The notes: generated by a model from the sequence alone, not told the origin. DNA of 64,000 nucleotides from Planctomycetaceae bacterium (GCA_020426505.1 JAGQPX010000027.1:30995-94994), one strand, 5' to 3'. Shown: positions 44,805 through 53,720, numbered from the stretch's first letter. A program made the numbers and translations.

Positions 44805-46154
44805 ATGAGATCGACGCCACAATGTCGAAACCGTCGAGGCACTCAGCAGGGACTGAGCCGGCGGGGCTTCGTGCAGGTCGGAGTCGCAGCCGGGATCGGT
44901 CAGGCGTTGCTACAAGGTGCGACCGCGAAGCGAAGCCGCGATACGGCTGTCATTCAGATTTGGCTGGGAGGCGGACCAAGTCACATCGACATGTACGACA
45001 TGAAGCCGCAGGCACCCGTCGAGTGCCGGGGGATCTATCGGCCGATCGCGACCAATATCGCCGGGCTTGAGGTCAACGAGTTGATGCCCATGCAGGCAAC
45101 CCGGATGGACCGGCTGTCGGTCATCCGTTCGATGACGCATCCGTCGAACGATCACGTCACAGGCACACACGCGATGCAGACGGGACATCTCGGTCCCACG
45201 TCAAAGAGCCCCGACCCGACGCATCCATCCGCTGGCTCGGTTACCGCCCGGCTGCGGGGAGCCAACGCGCACGGGATGCTGCCCTACGTGCATGTCCGGA
45301 CCGACCTGCCGATCCAGTTGTACTCGCAACAGTTCGACGCAGCCTATCTCGGTCAGCAGTTCGCCCCCTTCACGGTTACGATGCCGTTCCCGTATTACAA
45401 TCCGGATCAGTCGATTAACGTACGTGATCTGCAACCGTTGAACCAAGACGCCCTCGACCGAATGCGAGAGCGCGTTTCTCTGACTCGTACATTGAGCAAC
45501 TCGTCAGCGATGCCCGGTTCCGTAGACCAACAGCATCCCCTCTTGTTACAGCATCTACAGGCGATGGAACTCTTGAGTCATGATGCGGGGGCATTAGCGT
45601 TCGATCTCTCGCAAGAGGAAGACGCCGTCCGTGATGCGTATGGTCGCAACAACTGGGGGCAGGGGGCCCTGTTATGCCGTCGATTAGTCGAAGCGGGCGC
45701 GACCTTTGTCACACTCAACACCGACTCCTCCTCCAACCTCTGGGACCATCACGGCAACCTCAAACTCGGGCTCGATCGACAGTTGCCGGTTTATGATCAG
45801 ATGCTGTCTGCACTGCTGGATGATCTCGTTGATCGGGGACTGTTTAATCGCGTGCTGGTGGTCGTATGTGGCGAATTCGGTCGAACGCCCCGCATGAACG
45901 AGCGCAGCGGTCGCGACCATTGGGGTAAAGCGGGCTTCGTACTCTTGGGCGGAGGGGGCGTGAGGGGCGGACAGATCGTCGGCTCAACAACCTCCTTGGG
46001 CGAAGAGCCCGCGTCACGACCAGTCACTCCCGCGGATTTGCACGCCACAGTCTATCACATCCTCGGTGTCGATCCGCGTCACACCTTCATCGACCACAGC
46101 GGCCGCCCGGTCCCCGTGCTGTCTGAGGGATACGCGATTTCCGAGTTACTGTAG
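44805..46154 (+). CDS. DUF1501 protein with Tat signal
   Basis: A 449-residue member of the DUF1501 family, which is greatly expanded in planctomycetes and related to alkaline-phosphatase/sulfatase folds. The N-terminus has the Tat motif LSRRGFVQVGVAAGIGQALL. The body has IQIWLGGGPSHIDMYDMKPQAP, VIRSMTHPSNDHVTGTHAMQTGH, LVVVCGEFGRTPRMNERSGRDHWGKAGFVLLGGGGVRGG and the end YHILGVDPRHTFIDHSGRPVPVL, with His and Asp residues for metal binding. Function is unknown; these genes usually pair with DUF1549/DUF1553 cytochrome genes, absent here. It converges with ftsI, 12 bases apart. A TAGAAT box ends 7 bases before the ATG. Confidence 0.9.
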   Translation: MRSTPQCRNRRGTQQGLSRRGFVQVGVAAGIGQALLQGATAKRSRDTAVIQIWLGGGPSHIDMYDMKPQAPVECRGIYRPIATNIAGLEVNELMPMQATRMDRLSVIRSMTHPSNDHVTGTHAMQTGHLGPTSKSPDPTHPSAGSVTARLRGANAHGMLPYVHVRTDLPIQLYSQQFDAAYLGQQFAPFTVTMPFPYYNPDQSINVRDLQPLNQDALDRMRERVSLTRTLSNSSAMPGSVDQQHPLLLQHLQAMELLSHDAGALAFDLSQEEDAVRDAYGRNNWGQGALLCRRLVEAGATFVTLNTDSSSNLWDHHGNLKLGLDRQLPVYDQMLSALLDDLVDRGLFNRVLVVVCGEFGRTPRMNERSGRDHWGKAGFVLLGGGGVRGGQIVGSTTSLGEEPASRPVTPADLHATVYHILGVDPRHTFIDHSGRPVPVLSEGYAISELL

Positions 46155-46166
46155 GTGAATCCAACG

Positions 46167-47885
46167 TCACCGAGGCGTGCCGAGTTCTTCGGTCGCTATC
46201 TTTAAGAGTCGTTGGGATGACGGAGTCGACTCAATGGAGTTGAGGGCCGCTTTCAGAATGTTCGCTGCTGCCGGGGCGGCGACCTTGCCACCGGACGGTT
46301 CGGTCGTTGTGGTGACTTCGTCGACCGTGACAAGCACCAGGACGCGTGGTGCCTCGGCCGGAGCTCCGCAGATGCACGAACTCACGTAGCGTTCGTTCGA
46401 GTAGGCTCTGATCTCAGCGTCATACTTTTGTGCGGTGCCCGTCTTGCCAAAGACCGCGACCCCGTCGATCGCTGCCCGGCGGGCGGTGCCTCTGCGTACA
46501 ACCTCAACGAGCGGTCCGGTCGTCATCCAGCGTGCCGTCGATTCGGAAAGGATTCTCGTCGAGAGCACATCCGGAGGCAGCGCATGATCGTCCTCGAAGC
46601 GAAGCACGAGATGCGGGGAGACGAGACGTCCGCCGTTCGCCAGTGCGGCATGAGCCGCGATTATCTGGAGCGGGGTGAGCGAAAGCTCTTGCCCCATCGG
46701 CACCGAGCCGGTCGAGTAGTCGTCCCACCGCTCCGACGGTCTGACGAAGCCGGCTGCCTCACCCGGAAGTTCGATGCCCGTCTTCCGTCCGAGGCCAAAT
46801 GCGCGCACGGCGGAGAACAGCTGGTCGTTACCCAGCCGCTCGCCGATCTGTGCCATACCGATGTTGCTCGAATGCGTAATGATTCCGGTCACGTCCAATC
46901 GGCCCAGTGACCGATGGTCATGTAATGTCCGAGTTCCCATTTGATAAGTGCCGTTGCAGGCGAATGAGTCTTCAGGGGCGATGAATCCCTGATCGATGGC
47001 CCAGGCTGCGATGCACGGTTTGACCGTCGAGCCTGGCTCGAAGGCGGAAGCGACGAGCGGATTGGTCCATGCTTCGGGGGCCGACGACGGTTGAGCCGGA
47101 TCGAACGTCGGCCGCGACGCCATCGCCAGCACATCACCTGTCATTGGATCGAGAACGACGGCCGATGCCGAATGGGGTCGCCACTCGTCGATGAGTAGGT
47201 CCAACTGCTTCTCTGAGGCCCTTTGAATTTCCGCATTGAGCGTGAGCACGACAGTCGTCCCGTGACGCGGCGGTTGTGTTACTTCTTCCAACACATCAAT
47301 GACATACCCGCGTGCGTCGCGGACAAGGGTTCGCCGCCCGTCTTCCCCTTGCAACAGATCGTTGAGTGACTTCTCAAGTCCCGCCTGCGGCAACCCGTCG
47401 ATGTTTCGCCATCCCAACAGGTGAGCGGCGAGTTCTGCGTGCGGATAGACGCGCCGGAGTTCCTCGCGCAGTCCCCAACCATGTGAGGGGAGATCAAGTT
47501 TGAGAATGGCATCCGCCTGCTCGTCCGCGAGTCGGCGGCGAACCCAAAGAAACTGTCGAGTCCGTTGCTCTTCGATCCGCGATGTCAGTTGTGCAGGATC
47601 GAGATTGAGAACACCGGCTACCTTCTCTGCGAACTCTTCCGGATTGACGAGTCGGCTGGGATCGACATACAGGCTGAGACACGCTGATGAGGTCGCGAGC
47701 AGATGACCGTGACGGTCGACGATGTCTCCCAACCGAGCCGGGATGCGTTCTTCGAAGGTCTGCTGCGCGACCGCGTGTGTTGAAAACTTCTGATGCTTGC
47801 TCAACTGAAGGTGCACCAGACGGACCGCAATCGCGCCCCACAGGCTGAGCATCGCGACGACGAGTAGCTGAAGTCGACGACTCAC
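46167..47885 (-). CDS. ftsI: Division-specific transpeptidase (FtsI/PBP2-type)
   Basis: A 572-residue class B penicillin-binding protein. An N-terminal transmembrane helix (LLVVAMLSLWGAIAVRLVHL) leads into the dimerisation domain (RIPARLGDIVDRHGHLLATS) and a transpeptidase domain. Its active-site motifs are S286-T-V-K289, S339-S-N341 and K481-T-G. It would cross-link septal peptidoglycan. The GTG start overlaps the FtsL-like stop by four bases. Planctomycetes lack FtsZ and divide mostly by budding, yet keep some dcw genes. The usual murE-murF-mraY-murD genes do not follow; the strand flips to DUF1501 instead. Confidence 0.93.
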   Translation of the reverse strand: MSRRLQLLVVAMLSLWGAIAVRLVHLQLSKHQKFSTHAVAQQTFEERIPARLGDIVDRHGHLLATSSACLSLYVDPSRLVNPEEFAEKVAGVLNLDPAQLTSRIEEQRTRQFLWVRRRLADEQADAILKLDLPSHGWGLREELRRVYPHAELAAHLLGWRNIDGLPQAGLEKSLNDLLQGEDGRRTLVRDARGYVIDVLEEVTQPPRHGTTVVLTLNAEIQRASEKQLDLLIDEWRPHSASAVVLDPMTGDVLAMASRPTFDPAQPSSAPEAWTNPLVASAFEPGSTVKPCIAAWAIDQGFIAPEDSFACNGTYQMGTRTLHDHRSLGRLDVTGIITHSSNIGMAQIGERLGNDQLFSAVRAFGLGRKTGIELPGEAAGFVRPSERWDDYSTGSVPMGQELSLTPLQIIAAHAALANGGRLVSPHLVLRFEDDHALPPDVLSTRILSESTARWMTTGPLVEVVRRGTARRAAIDGVAVFGKTGTAQKYDAEIRAYSNERYVSSCICGAPAEAPRVLVLVTVDEVTTTTEPSGGKVAAPAAANILKAALNSIESTPSSQRLLKIATEELGTPR

Positions 47886-48148
47886 GGTTCGGTCACCGCT
47901 TTCTGCTCAGGCTGCGGCGACGACGTCTCGGCCAATGACTCAGGGCCGGTCAACTCGTGCAGCCGAATTCGCAATCGGGCTCGCTCTTCGAGCAGTTGGT
48001 CCATGCGGTATTGTTGCAGGCTGATCGATCGCTTGAGTGCCAGCTCCTCCTTCTCCAACCGGATGCCGACAAGAGACACCGCAAGAATGAGCAGCAGGGC
48101 AGCGGTGAATCGGAAGATGAGCATGAACCTTCTTGACCTCGCGACCAC
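47882..48148 (-). CDS. FtsL-like single-span coiled-coil protein
   Basis: An 88-residue protein. It has a short basic N-terminus, one transmembrane helix (FTAALLLILAVSLVGIRL) and then a helix likely to form a coiled coil (EKEELALKRSISLQQYRMDQLLEERARLRIRLHEL). Size, topology and position immediately before ftsI match FtsL, although sequence identity is typically very low for that family. The GTG start at 48148 gives MVARSRRFM; ATG at 48124 with AGAAGG just upstream is equally possible. It overlaps ftsI by four bases (GTGA) and follows the LysM gene after a 134-base gap that holds an inverted repeat. Confidence 0.7.
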   Translation of the reverse strand: MVARSRRFMLIFRFTAALLLILAVSLVGIRLEKEELALKRSISLQQYRMDQLLEERARLRIRLHELTGPESLAETSSPQPEQKAVTEP

Positions 48149-48176
48149 GCGGGATTGGTCTCCGACCAGCCTTCTG

Positions 48177-48257
48177 AGGGTGGCAGGGTCAGCAGCGAAG
48201 CAGATGGCCCTGCGGTTGCCGGTCCGGGCCTTCCCGTTGGTCAGACCCGGCCACCCT
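48177..48257. repeat. MITE-like inverted repeat between the LysM and FtsL-like genes
   Basis: AGGGTGGCAGGGTC (48177-48190) and the reverse complement of 48244-48257 agree at 13 of 14 bases. The 53 bases between them are GC-rich and partly self-complementary. It sits within a gene cluster otherwise packed with overlaps, so it is likely an insertion of a dispersed palindromic element. Confidence 0.5.
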
Positions 48258-48282
48258 GGCGGATGACAACGACACTCAGTTG

Positions 48283-50088
48283 TTATCGACCGAACGGATT
48301 GCTGTTATCGACTGCGATGCGCGATGCATCGGGGGGGAGTCGCAAGACCATGCCGGGCTTCAGGGATTCGGGGCTCTTCAGTTGATCGCCGTTCATGCGG
48401 AAGATCTCGGTCCAGCGGGATGAGCGTCCCAGGTAACGCTGCGAGATCTTGCTGAGTGTGTCACTCTTTCCTACCCGGTAAAGTGGTCGACCTTGCTGAT
48501 CCTGCAACAGTCCGGGTTGGGGTGGTGAGGAGGAGTTTTGCGAAAGCGCCCCTGTGGGGGAAATCATCGTGTCGCGACGATTGGCCGTGCGAAACATGTT
48601 GGGATACCGTGACTCCAGCACTTCCGGAGGCGGGATGCGAACCTTGACCCCTAGTGACAGCTTGTCGGGATGGGGAATGCGGTCCTTGTTGTACTGGGCA
48701 AGTGCAGGGACATACCGGGCAGTCCCGTACGCATCCTGAGCGATCGACCACAGACTGTCGCTACGTGTCACCGTCACCTGCCGCTCACCGACGACATTCT
48801 CAGCAGGCGATGTCGAGAGTGCGACCGGAGGCGAATTATTGAACTGCGGCTCGTTGAAGTCAGCGGAATTGGATTCATCGAAGAGAGGATCAAAGTCCGA
48901 CGGGCTTGAGTTCGTTTGAGGTAGTGTTTGCGCCCGACTCTCTGAAAAACCAAGATCTTTCTCGGCGAACGTTCCACTCGATGGAGCGGTATCCGGGAGT
49001 GTGGGGAGCGATGGGACCTCACGGCGTGTTTCGGACTGTGTGAATGAGTTGACGGGAGGCTCGAAGGACTTTGGATCCGTCGGTGCGGCCCAGTCATCCG
49101 CCGGGAAGGTCAACTCGGGCGCCGGTTCTGACGATGTCTGATCGTCGAGCGTGGCGACTCCTTCAAACGGATCCGGGGCCTGAGCGGGGGGAGGGGACGG
49201 GACGGCTTCAAATCCCCCCCCCGCAAACGGGTCCGGCCCCGCGGCATCCGGAGCGAGAGGCATCGCGAGGTCTGTGGCCCCGAGAGTAGCTGGCTCAGTC
49301 TGCTCAGCTGTTTCGTTCGGGATTGGCGAAAACCCGAACGGGTCCGGTTCGACGGCGACATCTGCAACAGACTCCTGCGTGGGAACTGGCTCAAACTGAT
49401 TGTCGAACCCCGGGTCTTCAGTTGGCGTCTCAGACTGAGTCGATCCCAGATCGAAAACAACGTCCGAGTGCTGCGACGGACTGGAGGACTGGGCGAGGTT
49501 GAGGTCTCCCAGGTCCTCCTGTGTGTGGGAATCGGCCGCTGGTTCGTCGAAGAAGGGCGAAGGCTCCGCCTGAGTTGGCAGGGCGGACTGCTGTGTTGGC
49601 TCACTCGCAGCGGTCTCTTCATTAGCGAACGGATTGATGCTGTTCAGGGCTTCGATCGTCCCCGGTCGGTCATTCGATGTCTGGGCAATCTCTGAGCTTT
49701 CGCCGAAGGGATCGAAGGAATTGCCAACATCCGTAGCCAATATCGGTGTTGAACTGGTCGACGCCTGGGGTGTTGAGTCGCCTTCCGAAGTCACTTCGAT
49801 GTCTTCAGACTGATCGGATGTTTCATCTCCCAGATCCCCGACAGCGTTCTTGGCACCATTCAGCAGATTCGCCGCGACTTGTTTGGTCTGCTGTTGATAC
49901 TTGCTAAAGAGCACGAATCCGAACATCAATAGCAGGCACGCTGTCAACACAATCCCCAGTCGGGGGTTGATCGTCTCCTCGTCTTCGTCCTTGCCAAAGC
50001 CCCAGGCGGCGTCCTTGTCGGTCGACGCATCGCCGCCTGCCGCCTCCCTGGGCGGACGTCTCGAAGAGTTTTTTGATGATCGACTCAT
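48283..50088 (-). CDS. LysM-domain membrane protein of the dcw cluster
   Basis: A 601-residue protein. The N-terminal 40 residues are polar, followed by one transmembrane helix (GIVLTACLLLMFGFVLF, 45-61) and a long acidic, Pro/Ser/Gln-rich disordered stretch (about 80-430) with repeated NPFA/DPFG-type motifs. Two LysM-like domains are at the C-terminus: 437-487 (VTVTRSDSLWSIAQDAYGT) and 537-590 (YRVGKSDTLSKISQRYLGR). LysM binds peptidoglycan or chitin-like glycans. The ATG at 50088 overlaps the rsmH stop by four bases, which fixes the start and ties it to the dcw operon. A wall-tethering role at division is inferred. Confidence 0.85.
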   Translation of the reverse strand: MSRSSKNSSRRPPREAAGGDASTDKDAAWGFGKDEDEETINPRLGIVLTACLLLMFGFVLFSKYQQQTKQVAANLLNGAKNAVGDLGDETSDQSEDIEVTSEGDSTPQASTSSTPILATDVGNSFDPFGESSEIAQTSNDRPGTIEALNSINPFANEETAASEPTQQSALPTQAEPSPFFDEPAADSHTQEDLGDLNLAQSSSPSQHSDVVFDLGSTQSETPTEDPGFDNQFEPVPTQESVADVAVEPDPFGFSPIPNETAEQTEPATLGATDLAMPLAPDAAGPDPFAGGGFEAVPSPPPAQAPDPFEGVATLDDQTSSEPAPELTFPADDWAAPTDPKSFEPPVNSFTQSETRREVPSLPTLPDTAPSSGTFAEKDLGFSESRAQTLPQTNSSPSDFDPLFDESNSADFNEPQFNNSPPVALSTSPAENVVGERQVTVTRSDSLWSIAQDAYGTARYVPALAQYNKDRIPHPDKLSLGVKVRIPPPEVLESRYPNMFRTANRRDTMISPTGALSQNSSSPPQPGLLQDQQGRPLYRVGKSDTLSKISQRYLGRSSRWTEIFRMNGDQLKSPESLKPGMVLRLPPDASRIAVDNSNPFGR

Positions 50089-50987
50089 GTTCGCACCGCG
50101 ACTCGAAGTTTGGCTGATCGTGATCGGGGGTTTTGTCGTCGTTCCACTGAGGAAGCGGTTAATGGTTTGGAAGTGACCGTCTGCCACAGTTGCTTCTGAC
50201 GAAAGGCTCGTTTGACCAGTCGGTCTTCCAGTGAGTGAAAAGTGATGATGGCCGCCCGTCCTCCCGGGACCACCACTTGAGGCAACACACGTTCCACGAA
50301 GTCTGCGACGTGCTGCAACTCCTCATTGACGGCGATGCGCAGAGCCTGGAAGACCAGTGTGGCCGGGTGCCTGGACGGCTTGCCGCGATTAAGGACAGCG
50401 GAGGTAACGAGTCCCGCCAACTCCTTCGCGGTTGCGATGGGTGAATTCCGTCGTGAGTCGACGATTGCCGAGGCGATCCGTTCGCTGAACGGTTCTTCGC
50501 CGTACTCGCTAAGGATTCGAGCGAGCTCGTCAGCCGAACGAGTGGCAAGCAACTCAGCTGCCGACTCGCCAGACGATGTATCGAACCGCAAATCGAGTGG
50601 CCCGTCAGCGTCGAAGCTGAAGCCCCGTGTCTCGTCCGCCAACTGATCGGACGACAGGCCGAGATCGGCCAGAACACGGTCCACGCCGGTGAGTGATCGC
50701 TCAGCGAGGATGTCGGGCAACTCAACATAACTCGATTGGTGCAGGGCGACACAAGGATGAGGAACGTGTAAGGCTTGGCCCGCCAGATCAAGCATCATCG
50801 GGTCTCGATCGATGCCGATCAGCAGGCCGCCCGGTTGAATGTGATGGAGGATTTCGAAGCTGTGTCCTCCGGCACCAACAGTCGCGTCAACAACCGACAA
50901 GCCCGGACGAAGGTTGAGCGACTCTCGCACCTCGTAAGGCAATACCGGTTGATGGACAGCTGCTTGTTCGCGTCGGGAGGGACGCAT
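50085..50987 (-). CDS. rsmH: 16S rRNA (cytosine(1402)-N(4))-methyltransferase RsmH
   Basis: A 300-residue SAM-dependent methyltransferase. The start HQPVLPYEVRESLNLRPGLSVVDATVGAGGHS contains the SAM-binding loop, GIDRDP follows, and the internal RsmH helical insert is preceded by DRVLADLGLSSDQLADETRGFSFDADGPLDLR. The C-terminal motifs are ALRIAVNEEL and ITFHSLEDRLVKRAFR. It methylates C1402 of 16S rRNA. I chose ATG at 50987; a GTG at 51023 in frame is possible. It comes 335 bases after mraZ and overlaps the LysM gene by four bases. Confidence 0.95.
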   Translation of the reverse strand: MRPSRREQAAVHQPVLPYEVRESLNLRPGLSVVDATVGAGGHSFEILHHIQPGGLLIGIDRDPMMLDLAGQALHVPHPCVALHQSSYVELPDILAERSLTGVDRVLADLGLSSDQLADETRGFSFDADGPLDLRFDTSSGESAAELLATRSADELARILSEYGEEPFSERIASAIVDSRRNSPIATAKELAGLVTSAVLNRGKPSRHPATLVFQALRIAVNEELQHVADFVERVLPQVVVPGGRAAIITFHSLEDRLVKRAFRQKQLWQTVTSKPLTASSVERRQNPRSRSAKLRVAVRT

Positions 50988-51186
50988 CAGGATGGGATTC
51001 GCTTCGGAAGGGACTCGCCCCACCTTGGAGGATGTGAAAGGAATGCTCTGACCGTCATTCGGTCATCAGACGTCCGAGGACTGTCGGAAAGAACCGCGAT
51101 TTTTAGCGGGAAAACCGGCATGGGGAAAGATCAAAAGGCCGTTCGTCTCGCAGCCGACTCCCTTCAGCCTGTTGCGAGATGAACGG

Positions 51187-51216
51187 GGGCGATCGATGGG
51201 AAGGTGCCGATCGCCC
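51187..51216. promoter_or_regulatory. Stable hairpin between mraZ and rsmH
   Basis: GGGCGATCG and CGATCGCCC form a perfect 9-bp stem with a 12-base loop in the 335-base gap between mraZ and rsmH. No U-tract follows on the minus strand. It could be a partial terminator or attenuator that sets how much transcript runs from mraZ into the rest of the cluster. No gene is seen in this gap. Confidence 0.35.
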
Positions 51217-51322
51217 TTGTGAGGTGGTCATCCTGACCGCCGATTCCGCGAGCCCGGTAGCCAGCGGGTCTTCTCATGCCTCCTGAATCTCCTAGCCCCC
51301 CTTGATGCCAATTCCACGCTGA

Positions 51323-51760
51323 TTACCCAAACGCGGCAGCGGACATCGCGTCAAACCCTTCGGTGTGTTGATCCAGAAACTGCTGCCAGAGAGCGCGATC
51401 CCATATCTCGATATGGTCATGCACGCCCAAAAGCACGACCTCCTGTTGAATTCCTGCAAACTCCATCAGCCGCTCCGGAAGTCGAATCCGCCCCTGACTA
51501 TCGATTTCCACATGCTCCGCTTGAGAGAAGTACAACCTCTGGTAGTTTTTGACCTCAGACCGCTGAGTCGCCAGATCGATTAGTCGCCCCGCCCGGAGAT
51601 CAAACTCGCGGGGTGAATATAGGGTCAACGAGCATTCAGTCTCGGGAGCGATGTAGGCGCTGTTTTCCGACTCTTTTAGCAATTCCTCCTTGAGTTTTTT
51701 GGGGACGGTGAGCCGTTGTTTTTCATCGACAGTTCGGTGATAAGTTCCTGTCAGAGACAT
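51323..51760 (-). CDS. mraZ: MraZ transcriptional regulator
   Basis: A 145-residue protein with two AbrB-like SpoVT folds typical of MraZ. The first is GTYHRTVDEKQRLTVPKKLKEEL, the second HVEIDSQGRIRLPERLMEFAGIQQEVVLLGVHDHIEIWDRALW with the DxxGRxxLP motif. MraZ forms a ring and represses its own operon by binding repeated G-rich boxes upstream. It is the first gene of the minus-strand dcw remnant. Upstream, TGTGG, TGGGG and TGTGG motifs occur within 51800-51840, but their spacing does not clearly match known MraZ boxes. Confidence 0.93.
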   Translation of the reverse strand: MSLTGTYHRTVDEKQRLTVPKKLKEELLKESENSAYIAPETECSLTLYSPREFDLRAGRLIDLATQRSEVKNYQRLYFSQAEHVEIDSQGRIRLPERLMEFAGIQQEVVLLGVHDHIEIWDRALWQQFLDQHTEGFDAMSAAAFG

Positions 51761-52157
51761 AACTTACGTCGAATATTTCTCCAGCAGCAAACCTCCTCAG
51801 CGAGGCTTTCACCACAACTCCCCACCTGGTTCCACAAGGCCCCAAGCTATCAGCCGCTACCGGGTCGTCAAGCATGATTCAGCCCGCAGTCGTGCCAGAC
51901 ACACCCCAATTCAGCGCAGGTCAAGTGACCGCCTGAGATTGGGATTTTTGCATTTTCGGAAAGTGTGTTTGTAGACGGTGCGAAGTGTCACGCGATCGAA
52001 TCCCTGAAGTGATTAATCGACTCCGCAGGCTATCAGCCGTGCCTCATCCCCATCCACAACTACATGTCCAAAAGTGCCTTACAGCCGTAATCGATGGGGA
52101 TCGGGAATGCCATCTTGGGGAGCATCCTACGATGGCGAATGATTCACGGAGACAAGC
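51761..52157. other. Gap upstream of mraZ
   Basis: 397 bases without a credible gene. It holds the promoter region of mraZ (minus strand) and, near 51800-51840, three G-rich pentamers on the minus strand that might bind MraZ. The frame 51985-52290 runs into the neighbouring gene and has no family features. No terminator for the zinc-ribbon gene is clear. Confidence 0.35.
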
Positions 52158-53549
52158 TCACGTGCCCGAGTCGGCCGGCTCCAGAAACGCATACTGGGAG
52201 ATAAACGGATTGGTCAGTCGACCGTTGATCGCCCAGCCGGTGAATTCGACCACGCAGAACAACTCGGACTTCAGCCAGCGTCCACCATAAGGGCTTCGCA
52301 CGGTCGGAAAGGGCTGCACCATTTCGGAGAATCGCTCACTCATTCCGGTGAGGGCGTCCGGATCGACGTCGTCGACGGAGACCTTTCCGACGAATCGCAA
52401 TCCCCCCCTTTCCGGGGCTGCCAACAGGAGTGATCGGACTTCGCCCTGAGCGTTTGTCGTGTACCCGAATACGAGACACTGGAGTCGCTCGTTTCGAGTC
52501 ACGTCGTTGCCGTAGGTCGAGTGACGACTCGTCGAAGCCGTGTTGCCGGATGCATGTCCGGTTGATCCGCCTGACAAGCGGGACCCTGATGTTGAGACAT
52601 TCCCGGTCGATGCGGGCTGTTCATCGTCCGTCATTGAAACATGACTGGTCTGCTCAGAGTCGTCATTCCCTCCTTCCTGCACGGTCGATGAACCTCCACC
52701 GGAACTGCTGGAGCCACCAGGACTTCCCCCGCCTGATGCTCCGCCCGATGCAACCCGCTTCTGCTCAGCGATGTACGAGTCGGGATCTGCCCCTCCGGCG
52801 ATTGAGCCGACTGAGTCGGAGATACTCTCTCCACCAAACGAGAGACTTCCGTCCTGGCCGATGCCGGCTCCTCCGGTGAACGCTTCCAGAGCTTCTTCCA
52901 TCGACTCGGGCGCGTCAGCGGCATTGGGCATGTTCCCTTGTGCCTCTGCGATGACGGTCGCAGACTTGATCATGAACGCCATCGGACTGGTCTTTTTCTT
53001 CTTAGGTAACTCTGCTTGTGCTTTCTGATGCGCCTCAGCGAGTTCCTGGATATTGACCCCACCAACGATGAGGAATCCGAAAAAGATCGCTGTGAATCCC
53101 CAACTGCATCCCCAGACCAGCTTTTGAGTGTTGGGCATTGCCAGTAACACCGGTTGCCACGTTGCCAATGGCTTCAAGATGGCATCAAGGGGACCCATTC
53201 GGTCGGTTTTTGAGGCACCATAGAGATATGCGAGAAACTGACAGACCACAACGGCGATCAAACCGATCGCCATTTGACCAACGGTCCAGAAGAGACGGAT
53301 CGTCTCGCCAAAGATCACTCGTCCAAGAACGTTTGTGACGAAGATGACCCCGATACCTCCGGCAAGCACCCATAGCCATTGCGGCACGGCTTCCCACCAG
53401 TGGTCGTACACGACGTCCTGCTCGACTTCGGGAGTCTCGACCACCGTTCCGATCGCCGGGTAATACCCGCAATCGGGACACCAGGAGGAGCCCCCCCAGT
53501 CCGCCTCACTACCGCACTGTGGACAGCCGTCGGTCGGTGCTGCACTCAT
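52158..53549 (-). CDS. Zinc-ribbon membrane protein with DNA-ligase OB-like C-terminus
   Basis: A 463-residue protein with an unusual layout. A zinc ribbon (C9, C12, C24, C27) is followed by three to four hydrophobic helices (about 57-80, 88-110, 145-165), a lysine patch, and a long Gly/Ser-rich disordered linker (about 200-345). The C-terminal domain (about 355-455) has VFGYTTNAQGEVRSLLLAAPERGGLRFVGKV and later WLKSELFCVVEFTGWAINGRLTNPFI. That order matches the C-terminal OB domain of ATP-dependent DNA ligases, without any adenylation domain. The function is unknown. ATG at 53549 (MSAAPTDGCPQCG) is chosen. The kinase fusion lies 171 bases upstream on the same strand. Confidence 0.75.
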   Translation of the reverse strand: MSAAPTDGCPQCGSEADWGGSSWCPDCGYYPAIGTVVETPEVEQDVVYDHWWEAVPQWLWVLAGGIGVIFVTNVLGRVIFGETIRLFWTVGQMAIGLIAVVVCQFLAYLYGASKTDRMGPLDAILKPLATWQPVLLAMPNTQKLVWGCSWGFTAIFFGFLIVGGVNIQELAEAHQKAQAELPKKKKTSPMAFMIKSATVIAEAQGNMPNAADAPESMEEALEAFTGGAGIGQDGSLSFGGESISDSVGSIAGGADPDSYIAEQKRVASGGASGGGSPGGSSSSGGGSSTVQEGGNDDSEQTSHVSMTDDEQPASTGNVSTSGSRLSGGSTGHASGNTASTSRHSTYGNDVTRNERLQCLVFGYTTNAQGEVRSLLLAAPERGGLRFVGKVSVDDVDPDALTGMSERFSEMVQPFPTVRSPYGGRWLKSELFCVVEFTGWAINGRLTNPFISQYAFLEPADSGT

Positions 53550-53720
53550 GTTGAATCCTAGGCTGCAGTCGTGTTCGTTGGGGAGATCGTGAGGGTTATG
53601 ACGGCGATTTGACGGACAGACCGTCCCGCCTGCGCACAACCATAGCTCACAGAATCAGGGACGTTGCCTGAAGTCATCACGTGATCGGATGAATTCTCAA
53701 TTCAGCGGAGTTCCGCGAGT

